A DNA stretch of 64,000 nt from Trileptium ribeirensis (GCA_030248225.1 JASANE010016380.1:1-64000), one strand, 5' to 3'. Counted from the first letter of the stretch, positions 46,913 through 57,434 are shown. Notes: generated from the sequence alone by a model not told the origin. Translations and numbers: made by a program.

Positions 46913-49102
46913 CTACAGGTAATGAAAGAATACTGTTGTCATCGCCAGTAAGGAGAGGACAGCCAATAGTCCCCGAAAGCGGCAAAAATGGATGTAAAAT
47001 CCTTCAGCTGTTAATACAAACGTAATAGACAACTTCGAAGGCGGCTTTGAAGTTGCAGGATTCGAAACGTAGCCCGGTGTCGGAATCGGCTGCGTTTGAT
47101 ATTGTTGGCAGAACTGTTGATATGGCGAATTTTGTGCGACATGGTGATATTGCAGAGGCGTTTGATTTAGTAAAGTAGACGACTGTGTCACGTTGATTAA
47201 CGGCGGTGCATAATGCACGTTGAAATGCTGTTGCTTTTGATTTGTTGGAGACTGATTTGGAATTGGCAGCAATGACGGTCTGCTTTCAAACGTTTTTGTG
47301 TCGCTATTGAATTCACCGCGCCAAAACAAAGATTCTGTTGTGCTAGCCTTCGGAACTTGTTTCAAAGCCGAAGACGTTGTTGTGAAATTGCAAGGCGGTT
47401 GCCCGGTTCTTAAAACTGCACCTTTGCTTCCAGTGGATGTCGTAGGACCCACATATTTTTTCACCGACGTAGATGACAACGTCTTTAATACACGCTTTGC
47501 TGTGTAACATTTGCACACTGTTGAATTCAACGCCAACTGATTGTATGGCTTTTCGGTCATTGTAATACGACATAGCGCCAGATCAGGAAGGGTTTCTTCC
47601 CAACAATTTAGTAAACATTGTGTACCGGATTTTGTAAGGCCTATTGTCGTTGGAGAAGTCATCTCAACGAGGTCTTTTCGAAGCAGTTTTTGATCGTCAT
47701 AAAAGGGCCCAAAATCATAAGCCAAAAATTTAAATCCGACGTCAAGTACAACATTACTAAGCCATTTGTCGTACTCCAAGTATTGCTTCCTTTCATACGG
47801 AAGACCGAGATAAAATGTGCGTGGAAAGTAAACTTCTGTACCGAAATTGAATTTTAAAAATTCCGTCAGGTGTCGAAACTCGGTGTTCGTCTTCGCTAGA
47901 TCGAAGTCACCGAAGTTTGCTTGGCCAACACATATAATAATTAATCCATAACACCGCAAATCAACCGGAACGCGCTTCAAGACAGAAGGCACGTTCGCCA
48001 ACCGCAGCTGTTCGACACATACTACGTCTCCACCGTCTATCGCTGACAAATGTTTAAGCATTTCATCACCAACAACAAGTATTGTCTTATCCTCATGTTT
48101 AAGAGCTCGATTATCCGACGCCCATATGTCAATGTCAATGTGTTTAAAGTTATTCGGTTCTCCTAATAGTTCTTTACGAATTACAGTTAGGGTTTTACCA
48201 TACACATTATGACCTGGATATTCCAGCTTATATGAATCTGTTAATTTCATTGTCAACCCGGTCGAAAAGTAATTATCCGATCCTGGGTGCGCGAAAAATA
48301 CGTCCACCGTCGGATCGGCCAATAGTTGTTCGCGGAAGACTGGGTTACTTTTAGCTGCCGCTCGAATAATTGATGCATAAACATCAACTTGTGCTAAAGT
48401 CCACCCCGCACAAGTTGGTGTGCCACTACGAGCCAAGGCGGATTGTACGGCGCCGGTTGGATTTACCACTGCTTTGGGAGATAACAGGGATTGAGCAACG
48501 CTCGAATACCCAAGTTGTACCAAACGCAAATATGTTGCAAGCAGCTTTATGTTACCGAAAATATGGGTTTTGTTTTGTATTTTAACAGGAATGTTTAATT
48601 TAGTATAACCCAGCGACAGCGGGCTGTCAAGTGGGTTGCTTGGTGATTTTGTTGGTATTACTTTGACAATAGATGGGGTTTCAACCGACATTTCTGTTTC
48701 TCCTGAAGCAGGCAAGAAAGCTTCTACTGCCAGGCTTTCTTTACTGTGGACTTCCATCCGTGTTTCGTGTGTATTGCAGGCAGATTGTTGCTGCTCCATT
48801 TCTACTGTGTCTTGTATAATTGAACTGTCAGGTGGAAGGTTCTCAGCCGCAATTGGTTGATTTTGTGGAACTACGCCTTCAGTAGTATGGTCCATATCGT
48901 CGTCTGATATATCCTCGTATTCAGCGGTAGTAATAACATCGTTATTAGTCGTTACACGAGACGATGCTTTTGTTGACTGTGAATTGCTGCTATTACTGCG
49001 GCTTCTAAAGTTCCGTTGTTCCCTATGTTTATAACAACGGTCACTGGGTCTACTGGAGTGCGTCGAGGAACTAGAATTGGAGGATACCGAATTACTTGAC
49101 AT
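46913..49102 (-). CDS. NADAR-like plus degenerate SGNH-hydrolase-like protein
   Basis: An intact 729-residue ORF with an ATG start. Residues 1-90 are rich in Ser and charged. Residues about 178-312 look like a NADAR (DUF1768/YbiA-type) domain: helical blocks, then AKSNPVFREQLL, SDNYFSTGL and PGHNVYGKTLTVIRKEL. NADAR proteins are linked to N-glycoside or ADP-ribose-type chemistry. Residues about 339-505 follow the SGNH esterase fold pattern (ILVVGDEMLKHL, IIICVGQANFG, GLTKSG), but the catalytic Ser of GDS is Glu, the Asn-Asp block is QAN, and the C-terminal Asp-x-x-His is not seen, so this half looks non-catalytic. Residues 600-680 are Gln/Pro-rich. The last 22 or so residues are hydrophobic and may result from a frameshift in the A5 run near 46985: the neighbouring frame continues with 60 more plausible residues to 46794. 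Domain calls are from pattern reading only. Confidence 0.72.
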   Translation of the reverse strand: MSSNSVSSNSSSSTHSSRPSDRCYKHREQRNFRSRSNSSNSQSTKASSRVTTNNDVITTAEYEDISDDDMDHTTEGVVPQNQPIAAENLPPDSSIIQDTVEMEQQQSACNTHETRMEVHSKESLAVEAFLPASGETEMSVETPSIVKVIPTKSPSNPLDSPLSLGYTKLNIPVKIQNKTHIFGNIKLLATYLRLVQLGYSSVAQSLLSPKAVVNPTGAVQSALARSGTPTCAGWTLAQVDVYASIIRAAAKSNPVFREQLLADPTVDVFFAHPGSDNYFSTGLTMKLTDSYKLEYPGHNVYGKTLTVIRKELLGEPNNFKHIDIDIWASDNRALKHEDKTILVVGDEMLKHLSAIDGGDVVCVEQLRLANVPSVLKRVPVDLRCYGLIIICVGQANFGDFDLAKTNTEFRHLTEFLKFNFGTEVYFPRTFYLGLPYERKQYLEYDKWLSNVVLDVGFKFLAYDFGPFYDDQKLLRKDLVEMTSPTTIGLTKSGTQCLLNCWEETLPDLALCRITMTEKPYNQLALNSTVCKCYTAKRVLKTLSSTSVKKYVGPTTSTGSKGAVLRTGQPPCNFTTTSSALKQVPKASTTESLFWRGEFNSDTKTFESRPSLLPIPNQSPTNQKQQHFNVHYAPPLINVTQSSTLLNQTPLQYHHVAQNSPYQQFCQQYQTQPIPTPGYVSNPATSKPPSKLSITFVLTAEGFYIHFCRFRGLLAVLSLLAMTTVFFHYL

Positions 49103-49347
49103 TATAGGGTATATTCTAAAAATAATGTTTACATGTATAGTTATTTACGTTCTCGTAGATTATAACTATTTGTAGCACACGTAACGTCTTCGTGAATTGC
49201 TGAACGTGAAACAGCGTAGTCGGGTTTTGATTCTTTAATTTCTTTAATGGTAACTTGTTTGAATCACCTGAGGTGTCTAACTGCATTTCATTGTGATTCG
49301 TTCCAGAAAACTCTGGCCAGAATAAATCATAAAACGGCTTAGCCCTG

Positions 49348-49669
49348 CCCCACTCAACAATTATTACCCGCACATTGTTTTGTCTATCATAAGGTTAAAT
49401 CCAACTATTAAAACTCTTAAAACTTTAAAACAAGACCATTGTTCTGTTCTCCGTAAAACTCAGAACTCCGAAGCGACAAAACTGTGCGATTCTATACAAA
49501 AATTTGCGCCTTCACAGCACTACCAACCACCCGAAAGTTCTATTCTTTTAATTTTTATAATGTCAAAATTCCTGTTCTCAGAACTAGAAACAACCCAGCG
49601 AACACCAAGCCACACACAAAAAAATCAAATTATATTACAAATTTCTACTGAAAACTTGTAAATGTCACA
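49348..49669 (-). repeat. 322 bp direct repeat, copy 2 (5' LTR on the minus strand)
   Basis: Second copy, placed about 245 bases upstream of the ORF start on the minus strand, where a promoter would be expected. The flanks of the two copies differ completely, which sets the repeat boundaries. Confidence 0.9.
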
Positions 49670-49821
49670 CAACAAAATCTTAGGAAAGACGAACAAGCAT
49701 ATTCTGCAACTCCCACAAAGTACAGATGAGTTGTGGATCAAATACATTTGACTTTAGAAGTGATAGTTCTTCAAAATTCGATTGAAATTAAGCCAGATAA
49801 AGCGAAGCACTTCTTTACCCA

Positions 49822-50220
49822 AAACATTCACCGCCAAAAAAAAAAAATCAACAAAAGCCCACAACAAAAGCAGCAAAAACAGCAGCAAAGCCCACTCAAG
49901 CCCCCGCAACCCCCACACCCCAACAAACACCAAAAGCGAACACACAACCCCGCCCCCACGCCCCCAACACACCCCCCCCCCACCCGCCCAACAACACAAA
50001 ACGCAGAAACACCACACAAAAAACACAGCACAAAAAAAAACAGGCAACGCCCCAACACACACCCAAACAAACAACGCCGCAAAAACACCCAAAAAACAAG
50101 CCCACCAAAAAACCACAAAACCAGCAACGCAAAAAAAACAACAGCCAAGCAAAAAACCACACCAACAAGCAGCACAACGAGAAACCAACACAGAGCGGAA
50201 ACCACCACACCCCACCCAAA
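49822..50220. repeat. T-depleted, A/C-rich tract
   Basis: From 49897 to 50220 (324 bases) the plus strand has no T at all, and from 49829 only two. It is mostly A and C with a little G, including C10 and A9-A12 runs. All long ORFs here, on both strands, are open only because T or A is missing. The minus strand of 49946-49985 has G-runs fitting a G-quadruplex. It lies just upstream of the CR1-type element. Confidence 0.95.
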
Positions 50221-50359
50221 TTACATTCAGTGGACATTGCCGCTGGGTGCATTACTTCAGGAACCTGCTTGAGATAAGCGAAGAAACTTTATCGTAATTT
50301 CTGCAAGTATCTTTAATAGGCTTGCATATTTATAGTATTAAAATATCAATACATTGCAA

Positions 50360-51544
50360 ATGGCATCATCGAACAAATGTAATTCCACACCCGCTCCGAA
50401 TTCTGCGCAAATCAATATTTATCCGAAAACAAAAAGAACGCAGCCAGCACGACAACCGCAGCAACAAAGCGTAATTGACCAATCGAATCGATTAAGTCAA
50501 GCGAGATCCGAATGGTCGCCAAATGAATCATCGACACAAAATCCGCACTGTGCTGTCAACGTATCCCCAGCTCAAAATGTTCAGTGCATCGATTGCTCTC
50601 AAACCATTAATGACACAACTGAAAACAGTGTCGAATGTGGTGAGTGCTCGCAATGGATCCACTTCAGCTGTTGTGGATTAAATGACACGTCCGCCGCAGC
50701 AATTACAAACATTGATCGGATTGTTGTTCTCTGCAAGGACTGCGCCTCCTTTCTTAAATCGCGCAAGTCATCTAAATCATGCAATGAAGACAACTCACGA
50801 GATGATCTTTCTATGTTGGCGGCAAAAATTGACAGCATAGCGAACACTGTAAATAAACTGACGACCTGGAGCTTCCAGGTAGAATCATCGACTCCATCAA
50901 ATGAGACGCTTGCTATCAATGCGTCGAATCCGAATACCACTAACTCTTCCACCTTCGCTAACGTTGTATCTCGCAACATCGCCCCAAAACAGGCCATCGT
51001 TACTCAACACGGGAGCGACGAAGAAATGCATCGCCACAGCGTCGTTGTTTCTGGTATGAAGGAAGCCGGCGACGATATCAACGCTGTCAATAACCTACTA
51101 CGCCGTCTCGACCCATCGGCTACTACTACGGAAGTTTTTCGAATGGGAACACTAGAAGTGCGAAATCGTAGTGGCAACGTTGAACGCCGAACATCTCCGC
51201 GGCTCCTCAAAGTTCGATTACAGTCGTCTTCTGTTGTAAAATCTATCCTACAACAGTCTAGGCGGCTGAAAGACTGTGATGATACAAAAGGGATCTTCAT
51301 CCGACGCTCAATGAATGACAACGATCGTCAGCAATATTATGCACTTCGTCACAAAGCGAAAGAGCTTAATGACAGCGCAGACCCAACAGCAAACACATAC
51401 TTCGTAGTACTTGATGAAAAACTGGTTTGTTTTAGAGGCTGCAGGCGCGACGCCACAGGCAAAATGCGTGGTGGTATACGGGATAAAAATTTTTCTTATA
51501 ACGTTACTCGAAATAATAAGGTCTTCACCGTGTCGGTAAACTAA
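50360..51544 (+). CDS. CR1-type ORF1 protein with PHD-like zinc finger
   Basis: A 394-residue ORF; the first ATG is at 50360. The N-terminus is polar and Gln-rich. A PHD-like zinc finger spans about residues 76-130 (CIDC, VECGECSQWIHFSC, LCKDC). A probable helical linker (about 148-170) leads to an RRM-like region (about 226-345: HSVVVSGMKE, PRLLKVRLQSS, IFIRRSMNDNDRQQYY) typical of non-LTR ORF1 proteins that bind RNA. PHD-type ORF1s are known in the CR1 and L2 groups. The frame is intact, unlike ORF2. It should coat the element's RNA and act as a nucleic-acid chaperone. Confidence 0.85.
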   Translation: MASSNKCNSTPAPNSAQINIYPKTKRTQPARQPQQQSVIDQSNRLSQARSEWSPNESSTQNPHCAVNVSPAQNVQCIDCSQTINDTTENSVECGECSQWIHFSCCGLNDTSAAAITNIDRIVVLCKDCASFLKSRKSSKSCNEDNSRDDLSMLAAKIDSIANTVNKLTTWSFQVESSTPSNETLAINASNPNTTNSSTFANVVSRNIAPKQAIVTQHGSDEEMHRHSVVVSGMKEAGDDINAVNNLLRRLDPSATTTEVFRMGTLEVRNRSGNVERRTSPRLLKVRLQSSSVVKSILQQSRRLKDCDDTKGIFIRRSMNDNDRQQYYALRHKAKELNDSADPTANTYFVVLDEKLVCFRGCRRDATGKMRGGIRDKNFSYNVTRNNKVFTVSVN

Positions 51545-51567
51545 TAAATGGGGTAAATCCAACGAGT

Positions 51568-54318
51568 ATGCCCAGAGACCCGCAAATAAACAAAAGCCTA
51601 ATTAAGTGTAAATACTTAAATGCAAGGAGCTTAGTGCATCACAAAAAGATTACGGCTTTAGAATATATTTTAATTGTAGCTCATATTCCATTGTAGCTAT
51701 TACAGAAACTTGGCTACACAGCGATATTCAGAACTCACTTTTCGATTGTCCGACCTACCATATTAATCGCAAGGATCGAAAAGACAGCCGAGGTGGCGGG
51801 GTCGCTTTCTTTATTAATAAAAACCTTACATTTTCGCCAGTCTCAATTATCGATCCCCGGTTCAACGGATTAGAAGTGATTGGCATAGATTTACATATTC
51901 CAACAAAGCATCGCCTGTTATGCGCATACCGACCTCCAAATTACGACATAATCGCCTCTGAGCTACTCTCTGAATTTATACAGATTTACAGCGATGTCCC
52001 ATGGCCTGTCACCTGGATAGGTGACTTTAACTATCCGCTGATAAATTGGGAATCTTTCACATATCCGCCCGCAAAGGACTACGATAGTTTTATCAACTCG
52101 TTACAAATATCGGGTCTAACACAGCTAGTTTTGTTTAGTACTCGTGGTTTAAATACACTTGATCTTATAATGACTAATTCTGTGCTTAACGTGTTTGATG
52201 TGCGTGCTGACGAACCACTTTCAGATTCTGATCATTTATCTTTAAACTTTGCAGTTTCAGGAAGTTTTTCCGAACGGAAAAAGACTCCTTATGAGGCTTT
52301 CAACTTTGCAAAAACGAACTTTTCAGCTTTTGAGCAGTTTATTTTCTCTATTGACTGGGAAAGACTCTTGAATCGAGTCATTTCAGTTAATGACAAGTTT
52401 AAACTTTTTCTTTATGTTATATATTTCGGGTGTGAGCTTTTTGTACCAAGGAAACAGATTGTAACAACAGAGCAATCTGTCATTACATTAAGCGTATGCA
52501 AAATAAAAAGTTGCAATTGTGGCACTCCGCAAAACAATCTGGAAATTTTTATGAATTTAAACGGTTTTCCAAACAATGCTCTGCCGCTATTTTACAATTC
52601 AAGAAAAACCTAGAACGTAACATTGACCAAACCGGGAAATTTAAAACCTTGTTTCGATACGTAAATAGCCAGCTTTCAACAAAGAACAGCATTAGTGCGA
52701 TAAAGTATCCCGATGGCTCGTTATCCTCAGATGATCAAATATGTGGTGATATTATCGCTGATATTGATAACAATAATTTGCCTGTAATTATTGACATAAT
52801 AGCTGCGAATTGCTTTTTCGCCGCAAACAGTACAGAAGTACATGAGTAAGCTGAATTTCACACTAAGCCATTCTCCAGATGGATTACCTGCATTCTTATT
52901 AAAAACCTGAAAAACTCACTTTGCTTTCTGATGGCACATCTTTTTGAACAATCATTTATCACTGCTACCTTGCCAAAACAGTGGCTTACAGCCCACGTAG
53001 TGCCAGTATACAAAAAAAGAGATTCGTCAATTACTGCCCAATATCACTAATATCCAATTGCTGCAAATAATATGCCGTAAATGATCATATCATATCCTTT
53101 CTTGCGCAGCATAACATAACTCCTAATCAACATGGTTTTGTTTCAAACAAGTCAACCTGTACTCAACTCCTTCAGTGCATGAAAGATTGGTCCACTACAA
53201 TAGGTGAAGGAAACTACGTCTATGTGGTTTACCTCAATTTTGCCAAAGCTTTCGATACGGTTTCGCACAAAAAGTTACTTGTAAAACTACATAAATATGG
53301 CATAAGAGGTCAACTACTATAATGGATTCGAGCTTACCTAGCTGATCGTAAATTCTACGTAAAGGTTAATCATTGCTTTTATGAGGAACGGAAAGTAACG
53401 TCAGGCGTTCCTCAGGGGAGTGTTCTTGGTCCTACTTTGTTTGTTCTGTATATCACTTACCTTGTTGTAAAGTTAAATAACGTACATTGCAAATTGTATG
53501 CTCATGACGTAAATCTTTATGTTAAGCTGAAAGGAACAACCTCATATCGCCGCCGACAATCTTAGGCGAACAAATAGTTATGTTGATTCATGAGCCAACG
53601 AATGGCAACTTAGCTTATCATATGCTAAATGTATAGTACTCCATATAGGATCTAAAAATCCACAGTTCAGTCCATTTACTAAATAGTAAATCACAGTGTA
53701 ACTGTAAACACTTATTTCAAAGACCTAGGAGTATCAGTGTCTAATCTGCTCAAGCCAAACATTCACTGCACCTTTAAATGTCAGAAGGCCTATCGTATTA
53801 TTAACATGCTATTTCGCTGTTTCCTAAACTCTAATTATAACGTTCTTTTTACCGCTTTTATGTCCTATGTAGTGCCAATCCTAGAATACGCATCACCTGT
53901 ATGGTCGCCATGTACAGCAAGAAATATCGATAAGCTTGAAAATATTCAGCGATACTTTACGAACCGTAATTTTGCCAGGACGCGCCTGCTGTACGCTTCG
54001 TATTTAGACAGACTTAAGTATCTCAACGTAGCTCTTAGAGTTGAGACGCTTGCATAATGATTTAGTAGTTGCTTTCAAGTCAGTTAGAAAATTGTCTGCT
54101 GATATAAGGACCTGTTTGAACTGTCTTGTGTAACTTTTACAAGTGGTCATTATCTTAAAATTAAGAAACCACAACACAAAACTAACGCTTTAAAACATTT
54201 TCTAACTGCTCGAATTGTCAATGCATGGAAGCAGCTACCAGTTATGGTAATGAATCAACCATTAATTAATGCGTCTAGTCCAGATAGTTTGAAGAAACTA
54301 CTCGATAAAATTGATTAA
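51568..54318 (+). pseudogene. CR1-type ORF2: APE endonuclease and reverse transcriptase, decayed
   Basis: It starts near the ATG at 51568, 24 bases after the ORF1 stop. The endonuclease shows LNARSL, ITETWL (after a frameshift near 51676), a GGGVAFF block, IGDFNYPLINW and DSDHLSLNF, the conserved acid and His sites of the family. The RT part is broken by several stops and shifts but still shows VPVYKK, NYCPISLIS, NFAKAFDTVSH, SGVPQGSVLGP and YAHD. The last should be YADD, so a catalytic Asp is replaced by His. The C-terminal part (ILEYASPVWSP and beyond) runs to the stop at 54318. It cannot support retrotransposition. Confidence 0.85.
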
Positions 54319-54839
54319 AACAGATTTTTTTAATTTCATCGAAATATGTAATCAGAAATATAAATGGATTTACCCCTTTTTTGATTTAATTGGTTTACTG
54401 ACTGGTCTTGTAAGTCATGTTTATTTAAATTTGCGCTATATGTTGTGTTACATTTTGTGTTCTATTTGCATAAGGCTGGCAGAGGATGTTCCAGTCAGGC
54501 TATTCCTTAATGGTTGGGCTCGTGATGATGGACTTAACTCTGGATGCAAAAAACCCTTTGAGCTGCAGCATCCAATGACCGGTAATAAACGATATATATA
54601 CTACAAATACATTTATATAGCGCTTTTTTCGCAGAACGCGTTGCAGAAGCGCTTTAAATCAGAACACGATAGGAAACAGTATCAATATGATAGCAAGACA
54701 ATGATACAGCAAGAGGACAAAACATATAAAGCAAATAAATGAGGTTTAAGTGTAGATTTTAATTAATAGGCATTCAGATTCTGCGAAGATCCATCACGAT
54801 GGTCCCATGAAACTAAAGATTTTGTTTATAACAGAGAAA

Positions 54840-55880
54840 TGTAGCAGTATACGTTCGTGAGCGTGCCTGGAAACATTGCATAAATGGAGCATTTCACGAG
54901 AAACCAGTAATGCATTTGAAACCAGCTTCTACTATTACCTCGATGCCGCTTCGTTACGGGACACCAGTGGTTACTATAGTCGGATTTGATAGACAGTTTC
55001 CGATTTGTACACATTCGCGACGATTTAACACAAACGACTCAAACCACTTAAGGGATTGATAGCTCATTCCAACGCTCACCATTCGCTGGAGAATCACGCT
55101 TTGGTCAATATTGTCGAATGCCGACGATAGATCTGTACCAAGCAGTATAGTAATTTACTTGTTTGCAAACGCCGTTTGGATGTCACTGCAGATTTTGGTG
55201 AGTGCAGTTTCGGTAGAATGCCCTTTGCTGTAGTACGACTGATACTTCAATAACAGATTTTTAGTTTCAAGATGTTCGTTGAGTTGATTCACAACTACCC
55301 GTTCGATCAGTTTGGAGATAAATGATATGTTAGAAATTGGGCGGTATTTGTTCATGTCATCAACGTTGGAATTATGCTTTTTAAAGATTTGGTAAACAAC
55401 TGATATTTTCTCACGTTCAGGCATAACTCCCGAATGGAAGTATTCATTTATTATCTGCATTATTGGATATGATAGATAGACAATAACCTTTGTATAATTT
55501 TTGGTGATAGTATATTTAGGTTCACAACGCTTGAGCTCGTTTGGGTTCATTAGGTAAAGCAAGCGTAGACTTGGGTAATTTTCCTCAGGTAAAACCATGG
55601 TGCGCTAGGGCAGACCTTAGCGGGAAGAGGTAGCGACTGTGTCGGAATGTTGGACCGAATCTTGATGATTTTATGAGTAAAAAAGTAAATAAATTCGTCG
55701 GCAGGTTCTGGTGAAATTGTAGTAGCGCACTTATGATTAAGCATAGCATTAATGGTCGACCGTTTTTTAGTATTTATAATTCCATAAAGCTTGTTTTTCC
55801 AGTAATTGTTTAATTTTTGTTGGCATAGCTCACAGCAAATATTGCATGATATAGATACGCCGAATTGCGAATCGGGTTGA
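54840..55880 (-). pseudogene. L2/CR1-group reverse transcriptase fragment (minus strand)
   Basis: On the minus strand, 55880-55550 gives the linker before the RT (CQQKLNNYWKNKLYG, DEFIYFFTHKIIKIRSNI). 55598-55155 gives RT fingers (MPEREKISVVYQIFKK, KYRPISNISFISKLIERVV, KGHSTETALTKICSDI). About 55150-54950, across frame changes, gives the palm start (TDLSSAFDNIDQSVI) and TTGVP. The YADD box and C-terminus are absent, so the piece is truncated on both sides. It resembles the L2-type tails nearby more than the CR1 element at 50360. Confidence 0.82.
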
Positions 55881-56172
55881 AGATTGTACTATAATTTATG
55901 TTATTTGAAAAAATAAAAAAGGAAAAAGCTGAATAGAAATACCTGACGCAAAGATATGCAATAAACGCAGCCATATATCAGATACCATAAGGTACAACTC
56001 AAAAGCGAATATAAATTTGTTTGCAAAGTCGTCGACACGCCTTTACCTTTTACACATGAGCGTGAACACCGGAGTAAGCAGGGTCTGGTCACCTCAAATG
56101 TATGCCTGTGGGATGGCTAGATATGTCGCCCTTATTGCAGCTCAACTGGCCTTCAATTTTTCTTGAAACTGA

Positions 56173-56626
56173 AACTGCATTGGTTGCCCCTAGATGGACG
56201 AATAAAGTACAAAATTTTATTGGTGGTTTACAATGCTCTGACTACTAACACACCGTCATACATCGTAGACATGCTAAACCAGTCATCAGTGGCACGTCAT
56301 ACTAATGAACGAACACTTCGGATTGATGTAATCAGAAACAATAGTTTTTGTTATTTGGGACCCTCAGAATGGAACAATTTACCAAGTGCCCTCCGAAATC
56401 CAAATCTTGATGTTATTAACTTTAAAGCAAAACTAAAAACATTTCTGTTCCCACCTGCATGACATTGAAATTTACGACATGATTATATGATATTACTTTT
56501 CTAGACAATATTTGTAACTATGTAGCATTCATGACTATTTTCGGAATATTATATACTATCCTGCGCTTTTGTCAGGCTTTTGCCAAAAAGGCGCGTAACA
56601 AATGTTTTTATTATTATTATTATTCT
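56173..56626 (+). mobile_element. L2-type 3' end, 5'-truncated copy
   Basis: It encodes LHWLPLDGRIKYKILLVVYN through FLFPPA at the stop (to 56462) and is nearly identical to 44990-45278. The same 3' untranslated part follows, with a (TTA)n tail at about 56606-56624. The short open frame is a truncation product and not a functional gene. Close identity to the 44690 copy suggests recent activity of this family. Confidence 0.88.
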
Positions 56627-57366
56627 TGCAGTAATATAATTCATTGGCATAATCGATGTAAATAAATCCAACTACATTATTATAACAAACGATAAACACA
56701 CGTTTCAATGTTCGTTAAGTAATACTTTCCATCCCTTTACTGTTTTAATTGATTTATCTACTCCTAATACTAAAACTAAACATTAAAAACAAAATTCAAC
56801 TATAACTAATAAAATTGTCCATTAATGAAAACCCAAACGAATAACTCAAAATCGTATAAATAATATTAGTTTTCAATACTGAAATATCACAATTTCGTTT
56901 CTCATTTTTCAATCTTCCAATCTCTTATACTACGATTCTTATAATCATCACTCGCTGTCGCAGTATTTGTTGTCATTGTGAGCGCTGTTCCGTATTCTAT
57001 TCCATATGTCACAAAATTCGCCACCTGCCATTATTATTATAACTTGCAAAATATCCTAACTAAAATTGCAGATAGCAAAAGGCAACACGCGTTGCACTGA
57101 TAATTATTATTGAAAATGTAAATCTTTGCCACCGAACTACAATAATTTTCTATTTATAACGCACCAATTATTTCTTATAACACACTGAATACAGAGGCAC
57201 AACCCAGTTCATCGATAGCATGACTACGATGTTATATATATGTTTGACACGTCTATTAAAATGTAACATTGGCTTCATATAATGCAAGATGACGTCCATT
57301 AGAGGCGACAATGTAACGTTTACCTACGCTAACTTAAATTGTGTAATTTCAACGCGAGTTGATCGG
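56627..57366. other. No gene recognised
   Basis: AT-rich non-coding sequence. Confidence 0.5.
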
Positions 57367-57434
57367 GGACTGTGATGTAGTGATAGTGCGCTAGCATGTT
57401 AAACTATAGGCCCGGGCTCAAATTCCAGCAGTCC
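57367..57434 (+). repeat. tRNA-like segment
   Basis: A 68-base segment whose ends GGACTG and CAGTCC pair like an acceptor stem. TAGTGATAGTGCGCTAGC resembles a D-arm/A box and GGGCTCAAATTCC a T-arm/B box. The anticodon stem is weak, so a tRNA pseudogene or SINE head is more likely than a working tRNA. Confidence 0.4.

Larger units (their letters stand above)
46286..49669 (-). mobile_element. LTR-like element without pol, carrying a NADAR/SGNH-like ORF
   Basis: Two 322 bp direct repeats, in which I see no difference over the whole length (46286-46607 and 49348-49669), enclose 2,740 bases with one long minus-strand ORF. Read on the minus strand, the repeats start TGTGACATTTAC, as LTRs often start with TG. 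However, the other end (GTTGAGTGGGG) does not end in CA, I find no convincing target duplication, and there is no gag, protease, RT or integrase. After the 5' repeat (minus strand) TGGGGCAGGGC could serve as a primer-binding site. Identical repeats mean a recent event. Alternatives are a non-LTR composite or a duplication flanking a captured gene. Confidence 0.6.
50360..54610 (+). mobile_element. CR1-type non-LTR retrotransposon, decayed
   Basis: It contains ORF1 (50360-51544) and a frameshifted ORF2 with apurinic-type endonuclease and reverse transcriptase (51568-54318), then a 3' untranslated part ending near GACCGGTAATAAACGATATA at about 54595. A related 3' end sequence, GGTTAATAAACGATTTTG, closes the fragment at about 60390. 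The PHD-type ORF1 plus APE plus RT layout points to the CR1/L2 group. The 5' end is not clear because of the T-depleted tract. Confidence 0.85.

Noticed and set aside
49733..50297. Long overlapping ORFs on both strands (up to 179 codons)
   Set aside because: They are open only because the tract lacks T on one strand and A on the other; composition is extreme and no motif is present.
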